48,166 nucleotides of DNA from Chloroflexota bacterium (GTDB taxonomy: Bacteria > Chloroflexota > Dehalococcoidia > Lucifugimonadales > Lucifugimonadaceae). The notes below the pieces were generated by a model. It had not been told where the DNA came from, did not search any database, and saw nothing but the letters and a program-made list of their open reading frames with translations. Positions 33,313 through 41,871 of the stretch are shown piece by piece. The stretch's first letter is position 1; the number at the start of each line of letters is the position of its first letter. The stretch lies in NCBI GenBank assembly GCA_013204545.1, contig JABMNN010000112.1, positions 1-48,166 on the forward strand, given 5' to 3'. Position numbers and translations under genes: made by a program.

Positions 33313-34455
33313 GTGTCACGTAACTTCAAGGAACTGAAGCCCGCATACGGATTTGACGATGTGGCCATTGCCCCCGGCGACATCACGATTAACCCAGATA
33401 TGGTTGACCTTTCGACGAATTTCGACGGAATTAAATTAGATGTCCCATTTATTGCCTCCGCAATGGACGCTGTGGTTGATCCGAAATTCGCAATTGCAAT
33501 GACAAAGGCAGGCGGGTTGGCTGTGATGAACATGGACGGGCTACACACCCGCTATGAAGACACCACAGCGATATATGAAGAGATAGCTGCTTCGCCCCGT
33601 GAAGAGGCAACAGCGATCATGCAGAAAATCTACTCTGCTCCGCAAAAGCCCGAGCTAATCGCAAAGAAAATCGAGGAAATCAAAAAAGGCGGTGGTATAG
33701 CTGCTGTGTCCTTTGTTCCTCAGAACGCCAAGCGTATGGCGCCTCTAGCTGTGGAAGCTGGAGCCGACATGATTGTTGTACAGGGAACCGTTGTTACCGC
33801 ACGGCACTCGTCTAAGAGTTTGAAAGGATTGGTTTTCGCCGATCTCATCAAAGATCTCAATGTTCCGGTTCTCGTAGGAAACACTGTGTCCTACGAAGTT
33901 ACCAAGGAACTTATGCAACAAGGTATTCAGGGTGTGATGGTCGGAGTTGGCCCTGGATCAGTTTGCACAAGCCGAGAAGTTCTCGGAATCGGAATTCCTC
34001 AAGTCAGCGCCACTATCGAATGTGCCGCAGCCCGAGACGATTTCTATAGAGAAACCGGTAAATACATCCCGATCATTACAGATGGCGGGATTCGAACCGG
34101 CGGTGACGTGTGTAAGTCATTCGCTGCCGGTGCCAACGCAGTAATGATTGGTAGCCCTTTCGCCAAGTGCCAAGAGGCTCCAGCGAAGGGTTTCCATTGG
34201 GGTATGGCGGCATGGCACGATTCACTTCCTCGTGGAACGCGAATCAATATGGGTACCGAGTACAGCCTCCATCAGCTTTTGTACGGTCCGTCATCACGGA
34301 CTGACGGCACACTGAATCTCGTTGGAGCTCTTCAGATCTGCATGGGCTACGTGGGTGCTGAAACCATTCGCGAAATGAATAAAGCACGAATGGTTTATGC
34401 TCCTGCAATCAAGACTGAAGGCAAGATATACCAGCAAGCCGGCTTAGGAAGCTAG
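33313..34455 (+). CDS. guaB3: GuaB3-family IMP dehydrogenase-related protein
   Basis: A 380-residue TIM-barrel oxidoreductase of the IMPDH/GMPR superfamily, lacking the CBS pair of ordinary GuaB. The active Cys loop is 'GVGPGSVCTSREVLGIGIPQ'; 'IITDGGIRTGGDVCKSFAAG' is the phosphate-binding segment and 'GYVGAETIREMNKAR' the C-terminal motif. It is expected to oxidise IMP to XMP with NAD+ or to act in a related purine step. GTG 33313 follows a GAGGAG at 33298-33303. Separate promoter; a strong hairpin ends the transcript before hisS. Confidence 0.88.
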   Translation: MSRNFKELKPAYGFDDVAIAPGDITINPDMVDLSTNFDGIKLDVPFIASAMDAVVDPKFAIAMTKAGGLAVMNMDGLHTRYEDTTAIYEEIAASPREEATAIMQKIYSAPQKPELIAKKIEEIKKGGGIAAVSFVPQNAKRMAPLAVEAGADMIVVQGTVVTARHSSKSLKGLVFADLIKDLNVPVLVGNTVSYEVTKELMQQGIQGVMVGVGPGSVCTSREVLGIGIPQVSATIECAAARDDFYRETGKYIPIITDGGIRTGGDVCKSFAAGANAVMIGSPFAKCQEAPAKGFHWGMAAWHDSLPRGTRINMGTEYSLHQLLYGPSSRTDGTLNLVGALQICMGYVGAETIREMNKARMVYAPAIKTEGKIYQQAGLGS

Positions 34456-34562
34456 CGGACACTCCTCGGTTTTCTACTGACCGATTGTCTTTTAACTCGA
34501 TGTGGGGCACGGCCAGATCGATCAGTGAGAACGATTTAAACTTCAGGGCTAAGTGCTATTTT

Positions 34563-34597
34563 GGCACCAGCACAACCAAGTGCTGGTGCCCTTGTTT
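34563..34597 (+). terminator. Intrinsic terminator between guaB3 and hisS
   Basis: GGCACCAGCAC (34563-34573) pairs perfectly with GTGCTGGTGCC (34580-34590) around a 6-base loop, then CTTGTTT. It ends only 18 bases before the hisS start, so it may also act as an attenuator for hisS. No T-box sequence accompanies it. Confidence 0.75.
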
Positions 34598-34614
34598 AAG
34601 AGACAATCATTCGT

Positions 34615-35898
34615 ATGAACTTCAAGCGCCCACGTGGCACCGCCGACATACTCCCTGAAGACCAGCCATACTGGGGACACGTTTACGATGTAGCTCGCAA
34701 TGTGGCGAATCAGTTTGGATACAGAAGAATCGACACGCCCATTTTTGAGGACACGAATCTCTTCGAACGTGGCGTCGGAAACGAAACCGATATCGTCCAA
34801 AAAGAGATGTATTCGTTCGAGGATCACGGTGGCGATTCGATCACTCTCCGTCCGGAAGGGACCGCATCGGTCTGCCGGGCATACATCGAAAACGGGCTGC
34901 ATAACCTTCCCCAGCCGGTACGCATGTACTACGCTGCTGCGATGTTCCGATACGAACGTCCACAAGCGGGGCGCGTTCGACAATTTCACCAGTTCGGCGT
35001 TGAAGCCATTGGCGATTCTTCACCAGAAGTAGATGCCGAAATCATCGAACTAGGTTGGAAGTACATCGCTGATCTTGGCATCAAGAACGTCACCCTACGC
35101 ATCAACAGCCTTGGGGATTCAGAGGGTCGAGAAGACTACATCTCCGACCTTGAGAAATACTTCTTTGGCGTCGCCGATCGACTTCCTAAGATCGACCGTG
35201 ATCGCCTGAACCGTGCACCGCTTCGTGTGCTTGATTCGAAGGCCAAAGAAACTCAAGCCCTCGCCGACGCCGCACCAAAATCGGTCGACTACATCTCCGG
35301 CGAAGCGAAAGAGCATTGGGACGCGTTATTGGTGCTTCTCGACAGTCTCGAAGAGATTTATCCAGAATTTTCATACAAAGTAGATCACCGGTTGGTCCGG
35401 GGTCTCGATTACTACAACCGAACTGTTTTTGAGTTTGAACCCGCCGATGCCGGTAGTCAGGGAACGCTAATCGCCGGCGGTAGGTATGATCCGTTAATGG
35501 GCATTCTCGGCGGACAGGAAACTCCGGCGATTGGATTTGCTGCCGGACTCGAGCGTCTGATTCTTGAACTCAAAAAACAGGAACTGCCGGTTAACTCATC
35601 CAAAGGACCAGAAATCGTAGTGGTCACACTCGGCGATGCTGGTGCTGCCGGAGCGGCCCTTGCATCGGGCTTGCGAGCTGCGAACGTTTCAACGGTGCTC
35701 GCTCCGAAGCGATCGATGAAAGCACAGATGCGTTACGCAAACAGCCAGAATGCCGCAAATGTAGTAATTCTCGGTGATCGTGAAGTTGCAACAGGTGTGG
35801 CATCGGTGAAGAGTCTTGCCGAAGGCGGTGGCCAATCTGAAGTTTCTCTAGACGTGACCTCGATTGCTGAACACGTGCGGGCAGATGGCGATCAGTAG
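34615..35898 (+). CDS. hisS: Histidyl-tRNA synthetase
   Basis: Class II synthetase charging tRNA-His. It has 427 residues. Opening 'FKRPRGTADILPEDQPYW'; motif 2 'MFRYERPQAGRVRQFHQFGV'; the histidine-specific loop 'RGLDYYNRTVFEF'; motif 3 'GFAAGLERLIL'; then an anticodon-binding domain ('VVVTLGDAGAAGAALASGLR'). ATG 34615 is the conserved start. The hairpin just upstream leaves little room for a separate promoter, so expression may depend on read-through from guaB3 or on a promoter I cannot place. Confidence 0.97.
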   Translation: MNFKRPRGTADILPEDQPYWGHVYDVARNVANQFGYRRIDTPIFEDTNLFERGVGNETDIVQKEMYSFEDHGGDSITLRPEGTASVCRAYIENGLHNLPQPVRMYYAAAMFRYERPQAGRVRQFHQFGVEAIGDSSPEVDAEIIELGWKYIADLGIKNVTLRINSLGDSEGREDYISDLEKYFFGVADRLPKIDRDRLNRAPLRVLDSKAKETQALADAAPKSVDYISGEAKEHWDALLVLLDSLEEIYPEFSYKVDHRLVRGLDYYNRTVFEFEPADAGSQGTLIAGGRYDPLMGILGGQETPAIGFAAGLERLILELKKQELPVNSSKGPEIVVVTLGDAGAAGAALASGLRAANVSTVLAPKRSMKAQMRYANSQNAANVVILGDREVATGVASVKSLAEGGGQSEVSLDVTSIAEHVRADGDQ

Positions 35899-35967
35899 CG
35901 GTTCGATCTGAAACTCAAAACCCACCTTCTGAATCCTTATTTGGGTTCACGCCTCACTCGTACTTAC

Positions 35968-35976
35968 TGGTAATCT
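35968..35976 (+). promoter_or_regulatory. Extended -10 promoter of prfA (leaderless candidate)
   Basis: TG-G-TAATCT (TG at 35968-35969, hexamer 35971-35976) ends six bases before the prfA ATG. A start seven bases downstream would be the A of the ATG itself. No Shine-Dalgarno is present. Confidence 0.45.
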
Positions 35977-35982
35977 CAAACT

Positions 35983-37065
35983 ATGCAGCAATCAATGGAA
36001 GCCCGTCTAAAAGAAATCGCCGTACGACACGGCGAAGTTGAACGCTTGATGTCTCAGCCCGAGACAGCTTCAGACCCGAACGCCATTCGGAAATTGGGTC
36101 AGGAGTACAGCCAGCTACAACACGTCGTTGAACTCTGGAACGAGATGACGAGTGTTCAAACAGATCTCGACGGTGCGCAGGAGATGATTGCGGAAGAGAC
36201 AGATCCTGAAGTTCTCGAAATGGCGAATACGGAAGCAGACGAGCTAAGAGAAAGGCTCGAAACTCTTTTTGACGATATCAAACTCGAACTTCTTCCAAAA
36301 GACGAAACCGAACTCGCCGATGCTGTCGTCGAAGTCCGAGCTGGTGCGGGTGGTGATGAAGCGGGATTGTTCGCCGCCGAGGTTTTCCGCATGTACCAAC
36401 GCTACGCAGAGAGTCGAAAATGGAAGATGAAAATCCTCAGTGAAAACGCCACCGGTGTGGGCGGTATCAAGGAAGTTACATTCGAAATCGAAGGCGAACG
36501 CGCCTACCAAAGACTTCATCTTGAAAGCGGAGTTCACCGAGTTCAGCGTGTTCCAGAAACCGAGTCACAGGGTCGAATTCACACTTCCACAGCCACTGTC
36601 GCAGTGATGCCGAAAGCCGAAGAGCTTGACCTGATCATTGAGGACAATGACTTGAAAATCGACGTGTTTCATTCAGGTGGGGCTGGTGGTCAGAACGTGA
36701 ACAAAGTGGCGACTGCAATTCGCATTACCCACCTTCCGACAGGATTGGTCGTGCAGTGCCAGAACGAGCGATCCCAACTGCAAAACAAAATGCAGGGAAT
36801 GGAGATTCTCCGTTCACGACTTTGGGACATGCAACTTCGTGAACGCAACGCTGAGATTAGTGCGAACCGAAAAGCACAGGTCGGTACGGGTGATCGATCT
36901 GAAAAGATTCGCACCTACAACTTCCCACAGTCTCGAATTACTGATCATCGTATTGGCTACACGAGTCACCAGATGCAGAATGTTCTGAGCGGTGATCTCG
37001 ATGGCTTCATCGATGCGCTTCTTCAAGAAGAACAGGCGCGAAAACTCGCAGTTGCAGGCGACTAA
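35983..37065 (+). CDS. prfA: Peptide chain release factor 1
   Basis: Recognises UAA and UAG and triggers peptide release on the ribosome. It has 360 residues. The codon-reading P-x-T tripeptide is 'PET' in 'VQRVPETESQGRIHTSTA'; the catalytic GGQ is in 'FHSGGAGGQNVNKVATAIRI', followed by 'ERSQLQNKMQGMEILRSRL'. The N-terminal coiled coil is complete. ATG 35983 has a -10 element immediately upstream. prmC, whose product methylates the GGQ glutamine, follows after 11 bases. Confidence 0.97.
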   Translation: MQQSMEARLKEIAVRHGEVERLMSQPETASDPNAIRKLGQEYSQLQHVVELWNEMTSVQTDLDGAQEMIAEETDPEVLEMANTEADELRERLETLFDDIKLELLPKDETELADAVVEVRAGAGGDEAGLFAAEVFRMYQRYAESRKWKMKILSENATGVGGIKEVTFEIEGERAYQRLHLESGVHRVQRVPETESQGRIHTSTATVAVMPKAEELDLIIEDNDLKIDVFHSGGAGGQNVNKVATAIRITHLPTGLVVQCQNERSQLQNKMQGMEILRSRLWDMQLRERNAEISANRKAQVGTGDRSEKIRTYNFPQSRITDHRIGYTSHQMQNVLSGDLDGFIDALLQEEQARKLAVAGD

Positions 37066-37076
37066 GGCGGGAGTTC

Positions 37077-37931
37077 ATGACCGCCGAAACCGTATCAGCG
37101 CTGATTCAATCGATCGCATCTCGACTAGACGCGGTAGGAATCGAAGATGCAGGAATTGATGCTCGCTTGCTGCTACGAAGCGCGTTCGGGTGGTCGGCTG
37201 CCGAACAACTTGGCCAGCTACTCACCCCCCCGCCTGTGAATTACTTAGACAATCTCGAATCGATGATTGTACGGCGAGAATCCCGGGAGCCGCTCCAGTA
37301 CATCACCGGCTACACCGAGTTCTACCGACGAAATTTTAGCGTCAAAGAATCGGTTCTAATCCCACGACCAGAGACCGAACAGCTGGTAGTCCAAACCCTG
37401 GCGTTTGTCCGTGAGCGAGGTATAGAAACACCACGAATCGCCGACATTTGCACCGGCTCGGGAGCTATAGCAATTTCGCTTGCCCTCGAAATGCCCACAG
37501 CAGAAGTACACGCCACCGATATCTCGCCAGCCGCCCTCACTGTGGCTCGGCAAAATGCCGATGATCTCAAAGCAGAACTTGACATTTATGAAGGCAACTT
37601 ACTGAAACCGCTCTCAGGGCAATACGACGTAATCGTGTCGAATCCGCCCTACATCCTCGCAAGCGCTATGCTTTCGCTTCAAGCTGAGGTTGCCAGAGAG
37701 CCCAGTTTGGCACTTGATGGCGGAGTTGACGGCTTAGACGTCATACGTCCGCTCTTTGCCGGTATCTCGAAGATGCTAAAGCCGGCCAATAGTGCTGCGT
37801 ACATCGAGATTGATCCACCGATCGCGGACGCTGTGATGAAATTAGCGCTGGAAACCTTCCCACATGCAGGCATATATCTACTCACTGACCTCGCTGGTCT
37901 AATTCGGTGCGTCTCGATAGAAAACATGTAG
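37077..37931 (+). CDS. prmC: Release factor glutamine N5-methyltransferase
   Basis: Methylates the glutamine of the GGQ motif in RF1 and RF2. It has 284 residues: N-terminal helical domain with 'DARLLLRSAFGWSAAEQ', the substrate-binding 'REPLQYITGYTEFYRRNF', 'VLIPRPETEQLV', SAM motif I 'IADICTGSGAIAISLALEMP' and catalytic 'VSNPPYI'. ATG 37077 follows a GGCGGGAG sequence. The prfA-prmC pairing is conserved across bacteria. Confidence 0.96.
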   Translation: MTAETVSALIQSIASRLDAVGIEDAGIDARLLLRSAFGWSAAEQLGQLLTPPPVNYLDNLESMIVRRESREPLQYITGYTEFYRRNFSVKESVLIPRPETEQLVVQTLAFVRERGIETPRIADICTGSGAIAISLALEMPTAEVHATDISPAALTVARQNADDLKAELDIYEGNLLKPLSGQYDVIVSNPPYILASAMLSLQAEVAREPSLALDGGVDGLDVIRPLFAGISKMLKPANSAAYIEIDPPIADAVMKLALETFPHAGIYLLTDLAGLIRCVSIENM

Positions 37932-38041
37932 AACCTGTAGCAGTGATACTCCATAAAACTGGTTGTAAAAGACCAGGACACACGAGCGTAGTGGTGCAAC
38001 GTCATTGGATGGGCAAGTACACCCAGAATACTCATTCGCGT

Positions 38042-38070
38042 TTGACAAACACTATGAATTTCTCTATCTG
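38042..38070 (+). promoter_or_regulatory. Candidate promoter for an intergenic RNA
   Basis: A perfect TTGACA (38042-38047), a 17-base spacer and a poor -10, TATCTG (38065-38070). If active, a transcript would start near 38077 and stop at the terminator at 38373-38405, an RNA of about 330 bases. Confidence 0.35.
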
Positions 38071-38164
38071 GAATGGTTGATCGATCTTACTTGACGGCTT
38101 GACGGCACCGTTGGACGGGGAGTTCGGCTCTCCTCGAATTTCACCAGTCGTCCATAGAGACCAG

Positions 38165-38244
38165 CGGTTCTGTCAGATGTTAGTGCTCACTTAGTTATTT
38201 GGCCGGCCTGAATTTACTACGAGCGCTGAGTTCTGACAGAACCG
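38165..38244 (+). ncRNA. Candidate structured RNA: long interrupted hairpin
   Basis: CGGTTCTGTCAG (38165-38176) pairs perfectly with CTGACAGAACCG (38233-38244). After a symmetric 3x3 internal loop, TTAGTGCTC (38180-38188) pairs with GAGCGCTGA (38221-38229) with two G-U pairs. The apical part contains GGCCGGCC. The regular architecture argues for a functional RNA or a miniature inverted-repeat element. Strand is uncertain because the fold is nearly symmetric; plus is chosen for the candidate promoter. Confidence 0.4.
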
Positions 38245-38372
38245 TCCTCCGTTCTTCGAGAGAGAGAATTATTGTTCCGTGTCGCATACATACTTGTATA
38301 ACGTCACGGTGCCCCAACATTGTCACTGGCTATCAAGTAAGAGTTCACACATGAAGCAAAAAGCCATACAAT

Positions 38373-38405
38373 AAAAGCCCCGAACATTTGGTTCAGGGCT
38401 TTTTC
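38373..38405. terminator. Bidirectional terminator between prmC and the ribosomal operon
   Basis: GCCCCGAAC pairs with GTTCAGGGC (one mismatch) around a 5-base loop, with AAAA on the left and TTTTT on the right. It therefore ends the ribosomal-protein operon on the minus strand and any plus-strand transcript. Confidence 0.85.
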
Positions 38406-38437
38406 GTTGATCACATTGATCAGAAAGTTCGAACGAC

Positions 38438-38833
38438 TTACCTCTTTGTGTATTGAGGTGCTTTTCGAGCCTTTTTAAGACCGTACTTCTTGCTTTCCTT
38501 CATTCGAGAGTCACGGGTCATAAGACCGGCGTCCCGAAGTGCTTTACGATTGTTTTCGTCCATTACAACGAGAGCTCGAGCCAGACCGTGTGCAAATGCA
38601 CCAGCCTGTCCGCCAGAACCTCCACCGTGAGTCTTTGCAACGACAGTTATCTTGTCACTAAGGCCGGTAACACCAAGAGGGCTAACAGCCTGTCGAAGCC
38701 ATGCACCAACGGTGAATACTTCGTCGATCGGCTTGCCATTGACGGTAGAACCGCCTGGAGTGTTATACACCCGAACTCGGGCGATGGCGGTCTTTCTGCG
38801 GCCTGTGCCGTAGTAGTACTGCTGGTTAGTCAA
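38438..38833 (-). CDS. rpsI: 30S ribosomal protein S9
   Basis: Small-subunit protein with a long C-terminal tail reaching the P site. It has 131 residues: 'QYYYGTGRRKTAIARVRVYN', 'GGGSGGQAGAFAHGLARALV' and the C-terminal 'KKARKAPQYTKR', which contacts tRNA. The start is TTG 38833, directly after the rplM stop, with GGGAG eight bases upstream. Last gene of the long minus-strand ribosomal run. Confidence 0.96.
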   Translation of the reverse strand: MTNQQYYYGTGRRKTAIARVRVYNTPGGSTVNGKPIDEVFTVGAWLRQAVSPLGVTGLSDKITVVAKTHGGGSGGQAGAFAHGLARALVVMDENNRKALRDAGLMTRDSRMKESKKYGLKKARKAPQYTKR

Positions 38834-39571
38834 CTATTTCTCTCCCGAGTCGCTAGATTTCTTAGCGGCTGGTTTCTTGGCGGCTGGTTTCTTCGCTACA
38901 GGCTTCTTAGCTGCAGATGCTTTCGCTGTAGGGGTTTTAGTCGCAGCAGGCTTTTTAGCTGCTGGCTTCTTGGAGGCAGTTTTCTTTGTCGCAGTTGCTT
39001 TCGAGGTAGTATCGACTACCTCAGTTGCAATAGCGACAGCTTCGGCCTTTGGTGCAGATTTCTTTACAGGTGTTTTTGGCATCGCTGCTGCTACGGCTTC
39101 AGCTTTCACTGCTGCAGCTTCTTCTCGAGCCTCACGTCGCTCAGAGCCAAGAACTTGAGCGGAATGTGGGTGCTCCGCTCCAGCATATATCTTCAGACGT
39201 GTCATCATCTGTCGACCAAGCTTGTTCTTCGGAAGCATTCCCTTTACGGCCAGTTCAATGATCCGTGTTGGGTGTCGTTCCTGCATTCGAGAAAAAGGAA
39301 TTTCTTTGAGGTTTCCAGGGTACTGACTGTGACGCCTGTAGATCTTCTGTTCGGCCTTAGCGCCGGTAACTTTGATCTGGGCAGCGTTGAGCACAATGAC
39401 AAAGTCACCTGTCAACATATGCGGCACGTATGAGGGCTTGTGCTTGCCCATCAAATATGTCGCAATTTGGGTAGAGAGTCGGCCAAGTACCTGTCCGTTC
39501 GCGTCAACGACTTGCCAGTCGCTTACGATTTCGGAGGCTTTCGGGTTGTATTGCTTTAGCTTGGTAACCAT
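38834..39571 (-). CDS. rplM: 50S ribosomal protein L13 with histone H1-like C-terminal tail
   Basis: The first 140 or so residues are ordinary L13: 'DWQVVDANGQVLGRLSTQIA', 'YVPHMLTGDFVIVLNA', 'MLPKNKLGRQMMTRLKIYAG'. Normal L13 ends there. Here about 100 residues follow: an Ala/Glu helix, then repeated 'PAAKKPAAKK' blocks rich in Lys, Ala and Pro, ending 'SSDSGEK'. The frame is open and codon use looks like the rest, so it is a real extension. Such tails bind nucleic acids as in histone H1 or eukaryote-like ribosomal extensions. The start at 39571 is followed by rpsI with no gap at the 3' end. Confidence 0.93.
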   Translation of the reverse strand: MVTKLKQYNPKASEIVSDWQVVDANGQVLGRLSTQIATYLMGKHKPSYVPHMLTGDFVIVLNAAQIKVTGAKAEQKIYRRHSQYPGNLKEIPFSRMQERHPTRIIELAVKGMLPKNKLGRQMMTRLKIYAGAEHPHSAQVLGSERREAREEAAAVKAEAVAAAMPKTPVKKSAPKAEAVAIATEVVDTTSKATATKKTASKKPAAKKPAATKTPTAKASAAKKPVAKKPAAKKPAAKKSSDSGEK

Positions 39572-39603
39572 GTTCAGTCGTTCAGTCCGTGATTTTCAAC
39601 GTT

Positions 39604-40413
39604 CTAGTTTACGCTCAGATCAACAGAATCAGCAGCGGTAATCGCAGGCAATCCGCACTCTCCTGACCCGTTGTATGAAATCTCTTCGAGGCAAAGACCT
39701 TCTGCCGGCATTACGTGGGAAGCGGCTCCTCGACTTTTCGAGGCAAGTAGTCGGCCAACGATTTCGGTAGTTGCATTTCCTCTTCCGACGTCGTACAGCA
39801 CTCCCGCAATCCTACGAATCTGCTGATGCATATAGGCATTTGCAGTAATTTCAAATTCGATATTGTCGCCTTTACGGGTAGTCGAAGCTGATTCCACATT
39901 ACGCAGTGTTGGTGCGCCGGAAGGAGTGCTTGGTCCCGCAAATGCAGTGAAGTCGTGCAGACCAACAAGTGACTGGCTTGCGACGTTCATCACTTCTGCA
40001 TCGAGTTTTGCCCGCACGTGTGTCACATAATGACGACCAAGTACGGGCGCAGATCGAGCGTCGTTGAAACGATACACGTATGTACGTGAAGACGCGTCAC
40101 TACGCGGATCGAACCCATCGGGTCCATCCTTGACAGCCTGTGCGCAGCGAATGCGCACGTCTTTCGCCATGTAGTGATTCAACGCTTTCCTGATCTGATC
40201 TGGTGACATGTTGGTCTCTTCATCGAAGCGCCCAACCTGCCCCCTCGCATGTACTCCAGAGTCGGTACGACTTGCCAAGTACACCCTAATGTTTTTGTTG
40301 AAGATGTTGAGCAGGGCGTTTTCAATCTCACCCTGCACTGTCCTCGCTTCGGCCTGAAGTTGCGAGCCGTAGAACTCAGTTCCCTCGTACTCCACTATCA
40401 ATCCAAAACGCAT
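39604..40413 (-). CDS. truA: tRNA pseudouridine synthase A
   Basis: Isomerises uridines 38-40 of tRNA anticodon arms to pseudouridine. It has 269 residues. Catalytic Asp51 is in 'ASRTDSGVHARGQVGRFD'; 'RTYVYRF', 'HDFTAFAGPSTPSGAPTLRN' and 'YMHQQIRRIAGVLYDVGRG' are family motifs. ATG 40413 lies eight bases after the rplQ stop. Its position between rplQ and rplM is conserved in many bacteria. Confidence 0.96.
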   Translation of the reverse strand: MRFGLIVEYEGTEFYGSQLQAEARTVQGEIENALLNIFNKNIRVYLASRTDSGVHARGQVGRFDEETNMSPDQIRKALNHYMAKDVRIRCAQAVKDGPDGFDPRSDASSRTYVYRFNDARSAPVLGRHYVTHVRAKLDAEVMNVASQSLVGLHDFTAFAGPSTPSGAPTLRNVESASTTRKGDNIEFEITANAYMHQQIRRIAGVLYDVGRGNATTEIVGRLLASKSRGAASHVMPAEGLCLEEISYNGSGECGLPAITAADSVDLSVN

Positions 40414-40421
40414 CGTTCTAT

Positions 40422-40775
40422 TTAGTCAACCAGTTCGATTAATGCCATTTCCGCAGCATCACCGGCGCGAACGCCAAGGCGAGTAATACGGGTATAGCCA
40501 CCGGCTCGTTCCTTGAAACGAGGTGCGATGTCATCGAACACAGATTTCACAACTGACGCGTCGGTAATAAATGCCGCCGCTTGTCGCCGATCATGAAGTG
40601 TGCCCTTCTTACCAAGAGTGACCATTTTTTCAGCCAGAGGACCAATTTCCTTGGCCTTAGCAATAGTCGTCTTGATCCGACCATGCCGTAGCAAGTCAGT
40701 GACCATAATTCTGAACAATGCCCGACGTGGACCGGAAGCTCGGCCTAATTGCCGACCGGTTAATTTATGCCTCAC
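40422..40775 (-). CDS. rplQ: 50S ribosomal protein L17
   Basis: Large-subunit protein near the exit tunnel. It has 117 residues from GTG 40775: '[20 protein letters not shown]', '[20 protein letters not shown]', '[20 protein letters not shown]'. The frame is open further upstream, but that stretch is rpoA read out of frame. The GTG lies inside the last 11 bases of rpoA, with AGGAG about ten bases upstream, so the two are coupled. Confidence 0.94.
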   Translation of the reverse strand: MRHKLTGRQLGRASGPRRALFRIMVTDLLRHGRIKTTIAKAKEIGPLAEKMVTLGKKGTLHDRRQAAAFITDASVVKSVFDDIAPRFKERAGGYTRITRLGVRAGDAAEMALIELVD

Positions 40776-41862
40776 TAGAGTCTGCTCCTGCGTCCTCAGT
40801 AGGTTCAGCAGTAGTGTCAACTTCGGCTTTAGGCTCTTCGCCCTCACCATCGTCTTCACCATCGCCATCGCCTGCATCAGAGATGTCATCTTCAGGCAGC
40901 AAATTTCGCTCGGCGAGCTTGTCGTAAAGCTCATCAAGTGACTTCTGACCGAAGTTTCGAATTTTCAGTAGTTCACCCTTTGGCATCGAGAGCACTTCAC
41001 CAACGCGGTTGATACCAGCGCGTTTTAGACAGTTGAGTGTCCGGGCTGAAAGTGCAAGTGATTCAACAAGAGTGTTGTAAACATCGGGCGAAATACCAAG
41101 CCCGGCTGCTGGGCTTGCTTCTTCTTCCGGCTCTTTATCAAGCCGTGTGAACAGGAAGAAACGCTCCATCAATAGATTACCGGCAGCCTGCATGGCCTCT
41201 AGAGGCATGATCGTTCGATCGGTCCATACCTCTACAACGAGTCGTTCGAGATCGGAACGTTGACCAACTCGCGTAGGTTCGACCGAGAAGTTGGCTTTAC
41301 GAACAGGCGTGAAGATGGCGTCGACCGGCAGTACGCCAATCGGGAGGCCCTCATCCTGACCGGCAGGCTCGTAGCCAACACCCTGTTCAACATTGAACTC
41401 AACCGAGAGTCGAGCATTAGCGTTGTCGAGAGTAGCAAGGTGGTGTTCAGGATTCACAATCTCAAAATCAGCAGTCGCCATGATGTCACCAGCGCGAACT
41501 TCCCCCTCACCGTCAACTTCAAGCCGAAGTCGACCTGAGCGGTTCGCAAGTGAACGGAGGCGGATGCCCTTCACATTGAGCAGGAATTCAACAATCTCTT
41601 CACGCATGTGAGGAACGGTAGAGTACTCATGGAGTGCTCCATCGACCTTTACCCATGTGATAGCTGTACCCGGCAACGAGTTAAGCAGCGATCGTCGTAG
41701 GGGATTGCCAAGAGTGACGCCCCATCCACGCTCAAGAGGTTCAGCGATGAAGCGACCGTAGGTCTCTTCATTTTCCTGAATTTTTATAGAGAGATCTGGG
41801 ATCTCCTGTTCAACGGGTGGCAGTTCTTCCTGAGGAGTTATGCCGTACATTCGTTCAAGCAT
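40765..41862 (-). CDS. rpoA: RNA polymerase alpha subunit with acidic C-terminal tail
   Basis: Scaffold subunit for RNA polymerase assembly and promoter UP-element contact. It has 365 residues, longer than the usual 310-330. N-terminal dimerisation domain ('[20 protein letters not shown]', '[14 protein letters not shown]'-type segment, '[13 protein letters not shown]'), linker, then the alpha-CTD ('[20 protein letters not shown]', '[20 protein letters not shown]'). About 40 residues then follow that are rich in Asp, Glu and Gly ('[15 protein letters not shown]'). Overlaps rplQ by 11 bases. Confidence 0.96.
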   Translation of the reverse strand: MLERMYGITPQEELPPVEQEIPDLSIKIQENEETYGRFIAEPLERGWGVTLGNPLRRSLLNSLPGTAITWVKVDGALHEYSTVPHMREEIVEFLLNVKGIRLRSLANRSGRLRLEVDGEGEVRAGDIMATADFEIVNPEHHLATLDNANARLSVEFNVEQGVGYEPAGQDEGLPIGVLPVDAIFTPVRKANFSVEPTRVGQRSDLERLVVEVWTDRTIMPLEAMQAAGNLLMERFFLFTRLDKEPEEEASPAAGLGISPDVYNTLVESLALSARTLNCLKRAGINRVGEVLSMPKGELLKIRNFGQKSLDELYDKLAERNLLPEDDISDAGDGDGEDDGEGEEPKAEVDTTAEPTEDAGADSSEA

Positions 41863-41871
41863 CGGCTTAAT

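Larger units (their letters stand above)
37932..38437. other. Gene-free region between convergent prmC and rpsI
   Basis: About 500 bases with no credible coding frame. It holds a possible plus-strand promoter (38042-38070), a tandem TTGACGGC repeat near 38090-38105, a long hairpin (38165-38244) and a bidirectional terminator (38373-38405). No tRNA, tmRNA, RNase P, SRP or 6S RNA signature was recognised. Confidence 0.6.

Noticed and set aside
34456-34614. T-box leader for hisS
   Set aside because: Only a terminator-like hairpin is present; the T-box sequence and specifier stem are not found.
38050-38147. tRNA-like segment ending in ...GAATTTCACCA with a matching 5' GAATTTC
   Set aside because: The acceptor would contain a T-T mismatch, the T-loop lacks TTCRA, and no D or anticodon arm of proper size can be drawn.
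38453-39433. A 326-codon plus-strand frame
   Set aside because: Antisense to rpsI and rplM; Cys/Phe/Leu-rich low-complexity product arising from the repetitive Lys/Ala codons of the L13 tail.
40776-40937. Longer L17 beginning at 40937
   Set aside because: This is the acidic tail of RpoA read in another frame; L17 begins at GTG 40775 with the conserved R-H-K-L motif.
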